This document shows, in pieces, positions 62,683 to 64,000 of a stretch of 64,000 nt of DNA; positions within the stretch are counted from its first letter, which is position 1; every line of letters begins with the position of its first letter. Source of the stretch: Costertonia aggregata (GTDB taxonomy: Bacteria > Bacteroidota > Bacteroidia > Flavobacteriales > Flavobacteriaceae). Below the pieces are notes generated by a model. That model was not told the DNA's origin. It did no database searches and worked only from the letters and a program-made list of their open reading frames with translations. The position numbers and the translations under genes were made by a program. Location of the stretch: the NCBI RefSeq assembly GCF_013402795.1, contig NZ_CP058595.1, forward strand, positions 841,501-905,500, in the 5' to 3' direction.

Positions 62683-64000
62683 ATGGATATTTTATCTTCT
62701 TATAACCTAATCATTGAAGCATCGGTAATCGTTATTCTTTCTTTTTGGTTTAACGGTATTTCCAAAAAAACAAACATCCCTTCTGTACTGATGCTCATTA
62801 TATTGGGCATTATACTTCAATATGTTTTAAAATATTTTGTGCCCGAAGCAATGGATTTTTCCGGAGGCCTGGAACTATTGGGTATAGTAGGGCTGATCAT
62901 GATTGTTTTGGAGGCCGCACTAGAATTGGAACTAAAGCGTGAAAAACTGGTTCCCATTCTTAAATCAATGGCCATCGCCTTATTGGGACTGGTGGGCTCC
63001 GCTTATGTAGCAGCTTTGATTTTGCACCAGTTCATAGAGGGTATGACCATGCAATCCGCTTGGTTGTATGCCACACCGCTTTCCATACTTTCAAGTGCGA
63101 TCATTATTCCCAGTGTCAGCGGACTCTCTGAGGAAAAAAAGGAGTTTCATATTTATGAAAGCACTTTCTCCGATATTATGGGGATTATGATGTTTTATTA
63201 TCTGATCGGCGGACTAAACCCCGCAGAAGATGCCGGAGTTGCGGGGTTTGCCGGCAATCTGGTTTTAACGGTTGTTATAGGTCTGGTTGCTAGCTATGCC
63301 ATTATTTTGATATTTCAGCAAATAAAGAGCCAGGCTAAACTGTTTTTATTGATAGCCGTGCTATTGTTATTATACGCCATTGGGAAAAAGTTGCACTTAT
63401 CGTCATTGATCATTATCCTGATTTTTGGACTCGTTATCGCCAATGTCAAATTATTTTTCCCCGGTAAAATGGCTGTCTTTTTAGAGGATGAAAAAATAAA
63501 GCAAATTTATCATGAGCTACACATCATCACATTGGAAACCGCTTTCGTGGTCCGTACCTTTTTCTTTGTGGTCTTTGGATTGACCATCGTTATTTCTTCT
63601 TTATTCAGTTTTAATGTGGCATTGATAAGTGTACTTATTGTTGTTTCAATCTACATTATCAGGTTTTTGATTCTTCGCGTTTTTATAGGCAAGGATATTC
63701 TACCCCAACTTTTTGTTGCCCCAAGGGGATTGATTACCGTTCTCCTATTTTATGCGATACCCACTAAAGCACAGGTAGCTAATTTTGAATCGGGCATTTT
63801 GCTTTTTGTCATTATAGCCACTAGTTTGATCATGACCTGGGCCATGATAAAAGACAAGAGGAAAATGAAAACGATTTTGGATGAAATTGATGAAGAATAT
63901 ATGGAACGCAATAAGACAGAGGATATTTTGAGGGAAAAAGCTTCAGAAAGTCCTTCAATGGATGATGTGGTGGAAAATGATACACCCGATGGTTTGAATC
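62683..64000 (+). CDS. Cation:proton antiporter, C-terminus cut by window edge
   Basis: I translated this from ATG 62683; the frame is open for 439 codons to the last base. The protein has about eleven hydrophobic helices. Recognisable antiporter segments are SGGLELLGIVGLIMIVLEAA, ATPLSILSSAIIIPSVSGLS, FHIYESTFSDIMGIMMFYYL and QLFVAPRGLITVLLFYAIPT, in the order expected for CPA-type sodium (or potassium)/proton exchangers. The PRGL segment near the last helices is typical of the family. A charged cytoplasmic tail starts about residue 390 (DKRKMKTILDEIDEEY) and continues past the window. It is divergent from rimP. The ion specificity is not known. Confidence 0.88.
   Translation, partial: MDILSSYNLIIEASVIVILSFWFNGISKKTNIPSVLMLIILGIILQYVLKYFVPEAMDFSGGLELLGIVGLIMIVLEAALELELKREKLVPILKSMAIALLGLVGSAYVAALILHQFIEGMTMQSAWLYATPLSILSSAIIIPSVSGLSEEKKEFHIYESTFSDIMGIMMFYYLIGGLNPAEDAGVAGFAGNLVLTVVIGLVASYAIILIFQQIKSQAKLFLLIAVLLLLYAIGKKLHLSSLIIILIFGLVIANVKLFFPGKMAVFLEDEKIKQIYHELHIITLETAFVVRTFFFVVFGLTIVISSLFSFNVALISVLIVVSIYIIRFLILRVFIGKDILPQLFVAPRGLITVLLFYAIPTKAQVANFESGILLFVIIATSLIMTWAMIKDKRKMKTILDEIDEEYMERNKTEDILREKASESPSMDDVVENDTPDGLN

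Overview
The window is typical Bacteroidota chromosome, most probably from a marine member of the Flavobacteriaceae. The evidence is the gene families present: type IX secretion proteins SprA and PorP/SprF, the Alternative Complex III operon, long NusA and IF-2 of the Bacteroidota type, and a MaeB-RuvA-SprA gene run. The AT-rich spacers also repeatedly carry TAnnTTTG boxes, the Bacteroidota -7 promoter element, and Shine-Dalgarno sequences are not obvious. I cannot fix the genus. I saw no rRNA, tRNA, CRISPR array, prophage or transposase. Two genes run off the window: a carboxypeptidase-regulatory-like plus TPR protein (1-630, minus) and a cation:proton antiporter (62683-64000, plus).

Layout. 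1-5.3 kb: the partial TPR protein, a DUF4349/VWA lipoprotein pair, a solitary PorP/SprF protein, a divergent Nfu-type Fe-S protein with a duplicated N-domain, and dodecin. 5.4-9.0 kb: a YyaL/DUF255 thioredoxin-like protein, an MscS channel, and convergent tsaB. 9.1-18.6 kb: a minus-strand MacAB/TolC-like export locus with four permeases, two periplasmic adaptors, one ATPase and one TolC protein. 18.7-24.0 kb: cytochrome oxidase assembly and subunit genes (heme o synthase, two subunit III proteins, subunit IV, a Cys-less thioredoxin-like protein, SCO, DUF420, and a small CxxC membrane protein). 24.1-26.7 kb: a metallo-beta-lactamase-fold protein, TonB, VanZ and GcvH. 26.7-27.1 kb: a non-coding array of related inverted and direct repeats. 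27.1-37.3 kb: sprA, ruvA and maeB. 37.4-45.4 kb: an MFS sugar-type transporter, queG, a cytochrome P450, ruvB, an acyl-CoA oxidase/dehydrogenase and a GIN-domain protein. 45.5-57.4 kb: an eight-gene operon actABCDEF-ctaC-ctaD encoding Alternative Complex III and aa3-type oxidase subunits. 57.6-64 kb: a SPOR-domain protein, the rimP-nusA-infB operon and the antiporter.

How the genes work together. The dominant theme is the aerobic respiratory chain. The 45.5-57.4 kb operon encodes a quinol:cytochrome c/oxidase module, and the 18.7-24.0 kb block supplies subunits III and IV, heme O/A biosynthesis and copper insertion. Several subunits carry unusual additions: a helix-hairpin-helix tail on ActC, a His-rich loop in ActF, a His-rich N-terminus on subunit I, about 100 extra residues in one subunit III, two extra predicted helices in subunit II, and a tethered extra monoheme domain in ActA. 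Together these suggest a specialised supercomplex. A second theme is the envelope: T9SS components, TonB, the MacAB-like exporter, the VWA and DUF4349 proteins and MscS. No wholly novel system is obvious. The best leads are the decorated respiratory supercomplex, the doubled exporter with one ATPase, the repeat array beside sprA, and a terminator-like hairpin in the leader of the nusA operon.
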